64,000 bases of DNA from Alkalimonas delamerensis (GTDB lineage: Bacteria; Pseudomonadota; Gammaproteobacteria; Enterobacterales; Alteromonadaceae), in assembly GCF_030717955.1 (NCBI RefSeq), contig NZ_JAUZVY010000004.1, positions 248,001 to 312,000 of the forward strand, written 5' to 3'. Positions 18,307 to 26,207 of this stretch are shown in pieces (positions within the stretch are counted from its first letter, which is position 1; each line of letters begins with the position of its first letter). Made by a program: the position numbers and the translations under genes. The notes below the pieces were generated by a model that saw only the letters and a program-made list of their open reading frames with translations, made no database searches and had not been told where the DNA came from.

Positions 18307-18807
18307 TTAACGCGCCGCCAGCAACTGGCGGCGCAGCGTTGGAGCACTGGTATCCGGGTGCAACCAGATATCAAAAAACAAAGGGCCAAACTCGGTATCC
18401 TTGACACTGCCTATCGCTTCGCCGTTTAAGAAAAAATCCACCGTCATATCCGGTTGCAGCAAAGCGGCCAAACGATCGCCACGCCCGACATCCTGCCAGA
18501 TGCCTTTGAGCTGATTGGCCCAGTCTTGTTGCTGTGCTTCGCTGCTGTGTCCCAGATGCTGCCACTGATCCACGGTAGCATCAATAAACTGGTCACGGCT
18601 GATGCTGCGTTTGTAGGTTAGCTCCAGCAGCACCGGTGCATTGTTTTGATAGCCATCGAAACTGCCATCACTGGTTTTTAACCGGGCGTCGTACAGTTGC
18701 CAGAACAGATAGCGAAAACTGCCTTCGCCAACCAGTTGCAAATCCGGCATGGCAGCAGCCGGCCACAGCCACGCCAGCAGAACAACACTAAGCAAGTTTT
18801 TGCGCAT
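18307..18807 (-). CDS. Secreted chalcone isomerase-like protein
   Basis: 166 residues with a signal peptide (MRKNLLSVVLLAWLWPAAA) and the chalcone isomerase-like fold seen in many gammaproteobacterial periplasmic proteins (EGSFRYLFWQLYDARLKTSDG, ELTYKRSISRDQFIDATVDQW, FFLNGEAIGSV, FGPLFFDIWLHP). Despite the name these bacterial proteins are not known to act on chalcones. Its start lies inside the last codons of the DUF2878 gene (20-base overlap), and in relatives it travels with DUF2878, SDR and cyclopropane fatty acid synthase genes. Confidence 0.85.
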   Translation of the reverse strand: MRKNLLSVVLLAWLWPAAAMPDLQLVGEGSFRYLFWQLYDARLKTSDGSFDGYQNNAPVLLELTYKRSISRDQFIDATVDQWQHLGHSSEAQQQDWANQLKGIWQDVGRGDRLAALLQPDMTVDFFLNGEAIGSVKDTEFGPLFFDIWLHPDTSAPTLRRQLLAAR

Positions 18808-19279
18808 GCAATCGCTCCTTATTTAACGAACCATAATAAGCGGCCAGACCCGCCCAGATCAGCACCAGGCAGGCCCAGGAAACCCAGCCCAAAGGCATCA
18901 GCAACTGACCACCACTTAGAACAGCACCCCCCAGATAAGACAAGGGCCCACCAACAGCACCGAGAATAGGTGCCAGCCAAAGGGGTTTGAGCAAGGCTGC
19001 AAAGACCTCCACTACCGCCAGCGCAAACAAACACCAGAGTAGCAAGAACCAGGCGGGCAACCAGGTGGTGGTGGTAAACTGCAACACCCCGCTGAGCACC
19101 AAGACGCTGTCGATAGCTATCCCCAAGAGCGCCAGTTGCAACACCAGGATCTGCCTGGGTTTCGGCAAACGCCACCAGGCCCACAGCAGGTAGATGGCCA
19201 CCGGCAGCATCGCCAGATGTTGAAAATACACCAGCGCCAACCAGCCGAGTTCAAAGCCAATCACGGCGCGCCAGTTCAT
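18788..19279 (-). CDS. DUF2878 family membrane protein
   Basis: 163 residues, almost wholly hydrophobic with five to six predicted transmembrane helices broken by a short basic loop (WRLPKPRQ). Matches the DUF2878 family; function unknown. Overlaps the SDR gene upstream by four bases and the chalcone isomerase-like gene downstream by 20, so the three are one transcription unit. Confidence 0.82.
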   Translation of the reverse strand: MNWRAVIGFELGWLALVYFQHLAMLPVAIYLLWAWWRLPKPRQILVLQLALLGIAIDSVLVLSGVLQFTTTTWLPAWFLLLWCLFALAVVEVFAALLKPLWLAPILGAVGGPLSYLGGAVLSGGQLLMPLGWVSWACLVLIWAGLAAYYGSLNKERLHAQKLA

Positions 19280-20013
19280 GGTTTCATTCCCCCGGCTACC
19301 CTGATCCGCAGCGGGTACGGCAGCAGCCGCAGCAGATTGAGCGACCAGACCAGGCGTTTGGGAAAACGGATGCGAGGCTTGCCCTTGCTCAGCCCTGTCA
19401 GCATTCGCTGGCTGGCATCCTCGACACTGAGTAAAAACGGCATGGCAAAGTCATTTTTCTGCGTCAGCGGTGTATCGACAAAGCCGGGTTCTATCAGAGT
19501 CACCGCCACCCCCTTGTCGGCCCAATCAACCCGCAAACTGTCGGCAAAATAACTGACCGCCGCCTTGCTGGCCCCATAGGCTTCGGCCCTGGTAAAGGGA
19601 AAGTAGTGCGCCAGGCTGCTCACCAGTGCCAGCCGCCCTTGCTTCGACTGCTGCAACAAGGGCAGCAAGGCGGCGCTTAACCGGACAATGGCAAAGAAAT
19701 TAATGGCGAAGGTTTGCTCAAAGTCTGACAGCTGCAAATCCCCTGCATCGACATAAATGCAGGTGCCGGCGTTTAAAACCGCCAAATCAAGCGGCTGGTC
19801 GGATTCGGCAATGCCCTGACAAAGCGCGGCCACATCTTGAGCCCGGGTCAGATCGGCCACCACCGGACGGATGCCGTTATGCTGAGCAGCCAGGGCTTCC
19901 AGCGCATCGGTTGAGCGGGCGACGGCCAGCACCTGCCAACCGGCCCGGGCGTAGTCCAGGGCAAGCTGGCGGCCAATGCCGGAGCTGGCACCGGTAATTA
20001 AACAACAGGGCAT
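19276..20013 (-). CDS. Short-chain dehydrogenase/reductase (SDR)
   Basis: 245 residues of a classical SDR: cofactor loop TGASSGIGRQLA at the N-terminus, NAG motif (AVLNAGTC), catalytic Ser in LVSSLAHY, and YGASKAA for the YxxxK pair; PGFVDTPLT follows. The substrate is unknown. Start at 20013 (MPCCLITGAS) fits the family; the frame also offers a TTG seven codons upstream. First of the SDR-DUF2878-chalcone isomerase set. In many relatives such genes belong to a sigma-E/ChrR envelope or singlet-oxygen stress cluster, but no ChrR, photolyase or cfa gene is present here. Confidence 0.88.
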   Translation of the reverse strand: MPCCLITGASSGIGRQLALDYARAGWQVLAVARSTDALEALAAQHNGIRPVVADLTRAQDVAALCQGIAESDQPLDLAVLNAGTCIYVDAGDLQLSDFEQTFAINFFAIVRLSAALLPLLQQSKQGRLALVSSLAHYFPFTRAEAYGASKAAVSYFADSLRVDWADKGVAVTLIEPGFVDTPLTQKNDFAMPFLLSVEDASQRMLTGLSKGKPRIRFPKRLVWSLNLLRLLPYPLRIRVAGGMKP

Positions 20014-20089
20014 GATCAATCCAATGTAGAGCAATATCGTATTCTACGACTGGGATCAGCAGGAAGATCAGCTGGATTGAAACGGAAAG

Positions 20090-20386
20090 TTAAGCGTACA
20101 GGTCTATGCCCAGCATGGATTGCAGTTCAGAGCGTTGCTGCTGGTTGGCAATGTCCTGGTAGAGTGCGGTTTTTTGCAATGCCTGAGCCCCAGCTGGCAT
20201 GGCATTTTGCCGGCTGCGGTTTTGCTCCAGTGTATCCAGTGCTTTTTCAGAGCGGCGGATGCCCTGCCCTTGCGGTAGTTCCGAGTTAACAGCTGGCTGT
20301 TGCGGCCGGGCAGGCCGTGGCGTGGTATCCCGAAAGATCCCGGCAACGCCTGTAGCAGCAAGATTATTTTCCAGACTAAAACTCAA
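20090..20386 (-). CDS. Small hypothetical protein
   Basis: 98 residues with no domain I recognise. Hydrophilic, no signal peptide or membrane segment, rich in Gln, Ala and Arg, with a helix-prone C-terminal half (RRSEKALDTLEQNRSRQ, ALQKTALYQDIANQQQRSEL) and a distinct end, MLGIDLYA. The frame begins with TTG (complement of 20384-20386) and an in-frame stop lies four codons before it, so the start is TTG or an internal GTG. Coding is supported by its length and amino acid usage and by its minus-strand position between the SDR and tsaB genes. Confidence 0.6.
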   Translation of the reverse strand: MSFSLENNLAATGVAGIFRDTTPRPARPQQPAVNSELPQGQGIRRSEKALDTLEQNRSRQNAMPAGAQALQKTALYQDIANQQQRSELQSMLGIDLYA

Positions 20387-20469
20387 GGCAGTGGCTCAGC
20401 AAAAAAATAAATGATTGACTGAAGTATAACCAGTGTCGGCGGCAGTGCCAAGTAACCAGAAAGAGCCAA

Positions 20470-21153
20470 CTAACGCCCTGGCAGCTTTTGCCAACTGACA
20501 GTATCCCTTACATAACTAGGCTCTGCCTGCTCGGCGGCAACAAAGTGACCCGCATCCCACGCCTGCCTGGCCTGGGGCAACATATCCTGCGCCGATGGGT
20601 ACAAAATATCGCTGCTTTTTGCTGACTGCCATTGCTGCAGCACTTCAGCATAAGTCTGCCAACCAGTGCCCACCGCGGTAAAATCCTTACCAGAATCAAG
20701 CGGGGCCAATTGGTCCGGTTTAACCGCTTGCTCTTGGCCTTGCAGCTGCATCAGGCCATTGGCATCCAGTTGATAATGGCCAAAATAGATTTCGGCCATA
20801 CGGGCATCGATGGCTGCGAGCACCTGGCTGGCCTGCAACTGCCGGTAAGCGGCCTGCGCCATGGCGGCCAGGGTCGAAACACCGTAGACCGGTAAGTCGG
20901 CACCGAACGCCAGCCCCTGCGCCACCCCAACGCCAATCCGCACACCGGTAAAGCTGCCCGGCCCTTTGCCAAACACCAGGCCATCGAGCTGGGCTAAGCT
21001 TAGACCACTGTCGGTCAGTAGTTGCTGCACCATTGGCAGCACCCGCTTGCTGTGCTGCTGTGGGCAGACTTCATCAAGCGTCAGCAGCTCATTGCCATTC
21101 AGCAGAGCCACAGAGCACGCTTCGGTTGAGGTATCCAGGGCCAGTAATTTCAC
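20470..21153 (-). CDS. tsaB: tRNA threonylcarbamoyladenosine biosynthesis protein TsaB
   Basis: Partner of TsaD in making the t6A37 base of ANN-decoding tRNAs. 227 residues with the ASKHA-fold start MKLLALDTSTEACSVALL, QQHSKRVLPMV, and the family motif GKGPGSFTGVRIGVGVAQGLAFG. Downstream of yoaA, as in E. coli (yoaA-yeaZ). Confidence 0.94.
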   Translation of the reverse strand: MKLLALDTSTEACSVALLNGNELLTLDEVCPQQHSKRVLPMVQQLLTDSGLSLAQLDGLVFGKGPGSFTGVRIGVGVAQGLAFGADLPVYGVSTLAAMAQAAYRQLQASQVLAAIDARMAEIYFGHYQLDANGLMQLQGQEQAVKPDQLAPLDSGKDFTAVGTGWQTYAEVLQQWQSAKSSDILYPSAQDMLPQARQAWDAGHFVAAEQAEPSYVRDTVSWQKLPGR

Positions 21154-21222
21154 GCCATACTCCAGAGGTCACAGCCAAAAAGACAGCGGATTTTACCTTG
21201 GCTGGCTGTAAAGTGCCAAGGA

Positions 21223-23157
21223 TTACAAATTCTCTTTGTCGGCAATAAAGCCAAGTACCGTCGTAAGATCGCGCGTTCGGCGCATCGGTGGCAGGCTTTT
21301 TAAAAAAACCTCACCGTAAGGCCGGGTCACCAGCCGGTTGTCGCAAATCACCAGCACACCGCGATCGGTCACATCACGGATCAAACGCCCTACGCCTTGC
21401 TTTAGGCTGATCACCGCCTGCGGCAGTTGCACGGCAGCAAAGGGATCCACGCCCTGCTTGCTGCTGGCTTCCATCCGGGCCTGCAACAAAGGATCGTCCG
21501 GACTGGCAAAGGGCAGTTTGTCGATAATCACCAGACTCAGCGCATCGCCACGCACATCCACCCCTTCCCAAAAGCTGCTGGTGCCAAGCAAGACGGCATC
21601 GTCCAGCTGCACAAACTTATCCAGCAGTACCCGTTTGCTGGTTTGGCCCTGCACCAGCACCGGCTGACGAATCTGCTCTGGCAGCACCTCGGCCATCCAC
21701 TTCAACATGCGATGACTGGTAAAGAGCATAAAGCAGCGGCCCTGATTGGCCTCAATCAGCGGTATGGCGGTGTTGAGTAAGGCTTGCTGCATCGCCTGAT
21801 GCTGATGCGGCTCGGGCAAATAACGCGGCACACAGAGCAGTGCCTGCTGCAGGTAATCAAAGGGACTGTCCAGCAGCAGGGTATCGGCCTGCTCCAGCCC
21901 CATTTGCTGCTGATAATGGGCAAAGCCGCCATCCACCGAAAGCGTGGCCGAAGTAAAAACCCAGCTTTTTTGGCCAGCAAACACCACCTCGCGAAATTTT
22001 TCCGCAATGCTCAGCGGCGTCAGGTGCAAGGTCAGATGCAGGCGGCTGGTGTCGTACCAAAGACTGACATCCGGCTTGCTGGTATCGATCAGTTTTTGCA
22101 GGCGATTGCGGTTTTGCGCCAGCCGCTCAAAGCAGTGATCAACGGCGTCACTGCGGCCCAAGCTTTCCTTCAGGACCTGATACAGCAACTCCATACTCTC
22201 GGTTAAACGCTGCATCATGCTTTGCATCTGCGGTTGCTGACTGCGCTCACGCCAGTTGCCCCGCTCGGGCTCTACCGGGAACTGCAAGCGCCAGTCTTTC
22301 ACCTGCTGCGCGACTTTGTCGGTGATTTTGCGCAGCTGAGGGTGATCGCGCAGTTCGGTTTTGCAGGCCAGATCCAGGTCGCGGCACAGCTCCAGCAACT
22401 GCCGGCTGGAAACGTGCTCGCCAAAGTAATCGCAGGCTAAATCCGGCAATTGATGCGCTTCATCAAACACAAACACATCCATTTGCGGTAGCAGCTCACC
22501 AAAGCCGGTGTCTTTAATCGCCAAGTCAGCAAAAAACAAATGGTGATTCACCACCACCAGATCAGCCGCCTGAGCTTTTTTGCGGGCTTTCAGTAAATGG
22601 CAGTCTTCGTACACCGGGCAGTCTTTACCGAGGCAGTTGTCGGTGGTGCTGGTGACATAGGGCAAAGCTTTGGAATCTTCGGCAATGTAGGTCAGCTCAC
22701 CGATATCGCCGGTTTGGGTTTCGGCTGCCCACTTGTTGATTAAAGTTAAATCCTGCATCAACTGCGGCTCGGCCACCGGCACATGGGCCACATGCTGCTC
22801 CAACCGGTACAGGCAAAGATAATTGGCGCGGCCTTTTAACAAGGCCAACTGCAAAGGACTGGCCAAAGCGGCGGTCATGCTGGGTAAATCACGGTGAAAC
22901 AGTTGTTCCTGCAGATTCTTGGTCCCGGTCGAGATCAGCACTTTCTGGCCGGATAACAGCGCCGGCACCAGATAGGCGAAGGTCTTGCCGGTACCGGTAC
23001 CGGCTTCGGCCAGCAGCACGCTTTGCTTTTCAATGGCATGGGCGATGCGATCGGCCAGCTGCAACTGCGCATCGCGGGCGCGAAAGCCTGGGATCTGACG
23101 GGCCAAAGGCCCTGCTGGACGAAATGCTGCTGCCACCTCTGCGCGAATGGATGCCAT
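21223..23157 (-). CDS. yoaA: DinG-family Fe-S DNA helicase YoaA
   Basis: XPD-like superfamily 2 helicase, probably a DNA repair helicase; in E. coli YoaA works with the replication clamp-loader subunit chi. 644 residues: Walker A LAEAGTGTGKTFAYL, four cysteines for an Fe-S cluster (NYLCLYRL and NCLGKDCPVYEDCHLLKARKKA), DEAH box VFDEAHQLPD, and C-terminal motifs SFWEGVDVRGDALSLVIIDKLPF and QGVGRLIRDVTDRG. Start at 23157 (MASIRAEV) has AAGGCAGG upstream; a TTG five codons earlier also keeps the frame. Confidence 0.93.
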   Translation of the reverse strand: MASIRAEVAAAFRPAGPLARQIPGFRARDAQLQLADRIAHAIEKQSVLLAEAGTGTGKTFAYLVPALLSGQKVLISTGTKNLQEQLFHRDLPSMTAALASPLQLALLKGRANYLCLYRLEQHVAHVPVAEPQLMQDLTLINKWAAETQTGDIGELTYIAEDSKALPYVTSTTDNCLGKDCPVYEDCHLLKARKKAQAADLVVVNHHLFFADLAIKDTGFGELLPQMDVFVFDEAHQLPDLACDYFGEHVSSRQLLELCRDLDLACKTELRDHPQLRKITDKVAQQVKDWRLQFPVEPERGNWRERSQQPQMQSMMQRLTESMELLYQVLKESLGRSDAVDHCFERLAQNRNRLQKLIDTSKPDVSLWYDTSRLHLTLHLTPLSIAEKFREVVFAGQKSWVFTSATLSVDGGFAHYQQQMGLEQADTLLLDSPFDYLQQALLCVPRYLPEPHQHQAMQQALLNTAIPLIEANQGRCFMLFTSHRMLKWMAEVLPEQIRQPVLVQGQTSKRVLLDKFVQLDDAVLLGTSSFWEGVDVRGDALSLVIIDKLPFASPDDPLLQARMEASSKQGVDPFAAVQLPQAVISLKQGVGRLIRDVTDRGVLVICDNRLVTRPYGEVFLKSLPPMRRTRDLTTVLGFIADKENL

Positions 23158-23212
23158 GCCTGCCTTAACCAAGGTAAAGATAATGTTGTGGCGCTATGGT
23201 AGCAGATAAGGC

Positions 23213-23455
23213 TTAGATATAGATATCGACATGGCCGTCCTCGTCGACGGTTTGTTGATCCTCTGGTGTGGTTTCCGGTGCTTCTGGCAAGCTGCCGGCT
23301 TGGCGTTTTTTCCCGCCATAGTGGTCATCGCGCTGATCGCGTTCTTTCTTCAGTGGCGTTAACCGGGCTTCTTTAAACACAGGCGGGACTACCCTGGGTT
23401 CCTGATCGACTGGGGTACCCGGGGTGCGCTGCAAAAATGGAATAATGACATCCAT
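23213..23455 (-). CDS. Small hypothetical hydrophilic protein
   Basis: 80 residues, proline-rich and strongly charged (PLKKERDQRDDHYGGKKR), then an acidic tail ending DEDGHVDIYI. No signal peptide, membrane segment or known domain. Probably intrinsically disordered. It lies just upstream of yoaA on the same strand (55 bases to the preferred start). Its terminal VDIY recalls the IDLY end of the 98-residue protein at 20090-20386, which may be chance. Confidence 0.6.
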   Translation of the reverse strand: MDVIIPFLQRTPGTPVDQEPRVVPPVFKEARLTPLKKERDQRDDHYGGKKRQAGSLPEAPETTPEDQQTVDEDGHVDIYI

Positions 23456-23810
23456 TGCCCGCCTCCATGATTAAGTCGTTAAAAGCTTAGCTTGTTATCG
23501 GCTGCCAGAAAAAAAAATTAAGTAAGCTTTTACATTAAGCTAGTAGATTTGACACCAGAACAACATGCAGGTTTCAGAACACAACTGAAATGACTATACA
23601 ACAAGTGTAAAATATCGACAAAATAATACATTACCTAGCTTAAATATTGGATGAAGGTTTTAAGTCAAAACGACGAAAAACAAATAATGGCCAATAATAA
23701 CATAAACTTAATAGAAATACGAAACTGCTGTTTTTTGATTGAAAACACTTGTCAGCTGGGAGCAAAAAGGATAAGTTGTATAACAACAAACAAACAACAA
23801 AGAGCAAGCG
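23456..23810. promoter_or_regulatory. AT-rich region upstream of the his leader
   Basis: 355 bases clearly richer in A and T than anything around them. It must hold the his promoter and that of the small minus-strand gene. A TATAAC at 23779-23784, about 27 bases before hisL, is a candidate -10 but no matching -35 stands at the right distance; a TTGACA is present at 23549-23554 without a good -10. The open frames here have poor coding character and I do not call them. Confidence 0.4.
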
Positions 23811-23852
23811 ATGAGCCTGAATCTCATTCACCGCCACCATCATCATTACTAA
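23811..23852 (+). CDS. hisL: his operon leader peptide
   Basis: A 13-residue peptide, MSLNLIHRHHHHY, with five histidine codons (CAC, CAC, CAT, CAT, CAT) in a window of six. It precedes a terminator hairpin and hisG. In the known attenuation mechanism, a ribosome stalled at these codons when charged tRNA-His is scarce favours an antiterminator and lets transcription reach hisG. Confidence 0.93.
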   Translation: MSLNLIHRHHHHY

Positions 23853-23908
23853 GCCATCCGGCTTTGTCGGAGGGCTGATGTTTGGTTCCTCCGGTGGCAG
23901 CTTGCAGA

Positions 23909-23934
23909 AACCCCGGGAGAGCCCGGGGTTTTTT
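23909..23934 (+). terminator. his attenuator
   Basis: AACCCCGGG (23909-23917) pairs with CCCGGGGTT (23922-23930) around loop AGAG, followed by a T run to 23934. It lies 57 bases after the hisL stop and 24 before hisG. Between leader and terminator are alternative arms: GCCATCCGGC (23853-23862), GGAGGGCTGATG and CCTCCGGTGGCAGC (about 23888-23902), able to form the pause and antiterminator structures. Confidence 0.92.
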
Positions 23935-23957
23935 CTTATTGATTTCGGAGTACCAAC

Positions 23958-24866
23958 ATGACGTTTAACCAAAATTCCAACCGCCTACGGATTGCGATGC
24001 AAAAATCCGGTCGCCTGTCGCAGGAATCCCAGGCGCTGCTTGGCAGCTGCGGCCTGAAAATTAATTTACGTGAGCAGCGGTTGATTGCGCATGTTGAAAA
24101 CATGGCGATTGATATCCTGCGGGTTCGTGACGACGACATCCCCGGCCTGGTAATGGATGGTGTCTGCGATCTTGGCATTGTCGGCGAAAACGTGCTGGAA
24201 GAAGAGTCCTTGCAGCGCCAGCTGGATAACGAGCCCTGCGATTATGCCGTGCTTAGCCGGCTCAATTTCGGCGGCTGCCGCTTATCCATCGCCGTGCAGC
24301 AAGAGTCGGCCTACGATGGCCCGGCCAGCCTGAACGGCAAAACCATTGCTACCACCTACCCGCGACTACTGAATCGCTACTTGAAGCAGCAAGGAGTGCA
24401 AGCCCGCATCGTCACCTTAAAAGGGTCGGTCGAAGTAGCGCCCCGGGCCGGCCTGGCCGATGCCATCTGTGACCTAGTTTCAACCGGCGCAACCCTGGAG
24501 GCCAACGGCCTGAAGGAAGTCGAAGTCATTTACCGCAGCAAGGCGGTGCTGATTCAGCGTAAAGATCTGGCCGACGCTGCCCAGTTAAAGCTAATCAACA
24601 CCCTGATGCCACGCATCAATGCCGTTATGCAGGCCAATGAAAGCAAGTACATTATGCTGCATGCGCCCAAAGCCAAACTAAGCGACATTATTGCGCTGCT
24701 GCCAGGCGCGGAAAACCCAACCCTGCTGCCACTGGCTGGCAATGACGATCAGATGGCGGTGCATGTGGTCAGCAGCGAAACCCTGTTCTGGGAAACCATG
24801 GAGCAATTAAAATCCTTAGGCGCCAGCTCCATTTTGGTGCTACCGATTGAGAAGATGATGGAGTAA
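23958..24866 (+). CDS. hisG: ATP phosphoribosyltransferase HisG, long form
   Basis: First and committed step of histidine synthesis: ATP plus PRPP to phosphoribosyl-ATP; normally feedback-inhibited by histidine. 302 residues, the long form with its own C-terminal regulatory ACT-like domain (about 225-302), so no HisZ is needed. Visible: RLRIAMQKSGRLS, the PRPP-binding region DLVSTGATLEANGL, and the end SSILVLPIEKMME. First structural gene after the attenuator. Confidence 0.97.
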   Translation: MTFNQNSNRLRIAMQKSGRLSQESQALLGSCGLKINLREQRLIAHVENMAIDILRVRDDDIPGLVMDGVCDLGIVGENVLEEESLQRQLDNEPCDYAVLSRLNFGGCRLSIAVQQESAYDGPASLNGKTIATTYPRLLNRYLKQQGVQARIVTLKGSVEVAPRAGLADAICDLVSTGATLEANGLKEVEVIYRSKAVLIQRKDLADAAQLKLINTLMPRINAVMQANESKYIMLHAPKAKLSDIIALLPGAENPTLLPLAGNDDQMAVHVVSSETLFWETMEQLKSLGASSILVLPIEKMME

Positions 24867-24869
24867 GAC

Positions 24870-26207
24870 ATGACGCAGTGTCTGAACTGGCAGCAGCTAA
24901 GTGCTGCCGAACAAGCCGCAGCTCTGGCCAGGCCCAGCCTGCCAGACTCGGCGGGGCTTACCACCACAGTGGCAGGCATTATTGCCGAAGTACGCCGCGA
25001 TGGCGATGCGGCGCTCAAACGTCTGAGCACCCAGTTTGATGGCCTGGCCGACAATGCCTTGCTGTTGTCCCAAGCGCAGCGAGCCGCCTTGATAGCAGAG
25101 CTTAAGCCCGAGCGTAAAGCCGCGATTGAGCTGGCTTATGGCAATATCCGTCGTTTTCATGCCGCCCAACAGCCCAGCGATATTCAGGTCGAAACCACGC
25201 CGGGTGTCTTCTGTGAATTGCGCCAGCGGCCAATTGGCTCGGTTGGCTTGTACATTCCGGGCGGCAGTGCTCCGTTGCCGTCCACCGTGCTGATGCTGGG
25301 TGTACCAGCCCAGCTGGCCGGCTGCCCACGCACCGTGCTGGTGACGCCTCCGGGACGGCCTTCGGCTGCGGATATTGCTCCGGAAATTGTCTATGCCGCT
25401 GAGCTTTGTGACATTCAGCAAATCTTTACCATTGGCGGCGCTCAGGCCATTGCCGCCCTGGCCTATGGCACACAAAGCATCCCCAAGGTCGATAAAATTT
25501 TTGGCCCTGGCAACCGCTATGTCACCGAAGCCAAGCAGCAAGTCAGTCAGGATGCGCAAGGCGCCATGATTGATATGCCGGCCGGGCCTTCCGAAGTGCT
25601 GGTACTGGCCGATGACAGCGCCAACCCTGCTTTTGTCGCCGCCGACTTGCTGTCGCAGGCCGAACACGGGCCGGACTCGCAGGTCTTGCTGGTCAGCCCC
25701 AGTCAACCGCTGATCGACAAAGTGCTGCAGCAAGTGGAGCAGCAGCTCAAAATCCTGCCACGGGCCGATATTGCCCGCCAGGCACTGAGTCACAGCCGGG
25801 CTATTTGCACCGCCGACTTGGCGACAGCGGTAGCCGTCACCAATGCCTATGCGCCGGAGCATTTAATTGTGCAAACGTACAACGACGATGCCCTGGTGCC
25901 GCAATTTACCAGCGCTGCCAGCATCTTTGTCGGCCCCTGGACGCCGGAGTCTGCCGGGGACTACGCCAGTGGCACCAACCATGTGCTGCCGACCTATGGC
26001 TACAGCCGCACCGCTTCCAGTTTATCGCTGACCGATTTTTACCGCCGCTTTACCGTGCAAAAACTGACGGCAGCGGGCATGCAGGCGATAGGCCCGGCCA
26101 TTGTCACCTTAGCCGAAGCCGAGCAGCTGGGTGCTCATGCCTTAGCCGTATCTTTGCGCTTACAACAACTGGATCCAAAACAAGGGGCATCTGTCAATGA
26201 ACGTTAA
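24870..26207 (+). CDS. hisD: Histidinol dehydrogenase HisD
   Basis: Zinc enzyme that oxidises L-histidinol to L-histidine through the aldehyde, the last two steps. 445 residues, full length. Motifs: GLYIPGGSAPLPSTVLMLGVPA, KIFGPGNRYVTEAK, DMPAGPSEVLVLADD, LSQAEHGPDSQ, NAYAPEHL and SGTNHVLPTYG. Three bases after hisG; overlaps hisC by 11 bases. Confidence 0.97.
   Translation: MTQCLNWQQLSAAEQAAALARPSLPDSAGLTTTVAGIIAEVRRDGDAALKRLSTQFDGLADNALLLSQAQRAALIAELKPERKAAIELAYGNIRRFHAAQQPSDIQVETTPGVFCELRQRPIGSVGLYIPGGSAPLPSTVLMLGVPAQLAGCPRTVLVTPPGRPSAADIAPEIVYAAELCDIQQIFTIGGAQAIAALAYGTQSIPKVDKIFGPGNRYVTEAKQQVSQDAQGAMIDMPAGPSEVLVLADDSANPAFVAADLLSQAEHGPDSQVLLVSPSQPLIDKVLQQVEQQLKILPRADIARQALSHSRAICTADLATAVAVTNAYAPEHLIVQTYNDDALVPQFTSAASIFVGPWTPESAGDYASGTNHVLPTYGYSRTASSLSLTDFYRRFTVQKLTAAGMQAIGPAIVTLAEAEQLGAHALAVSLRLQQLDPKQGASVNER

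Noticed and set aside
23651..23878. 75-codon plus-strand frame before hisG
   Set aside because: It overlaps hisL in another frame and has low-complexity AT-derived composition; the leader peptide and attenuator explain the region better.
24897..25862. 321-codon open frame opposite hisD
   Set aside because: Antisense of a clear hisD gene; no recognisable protein features.
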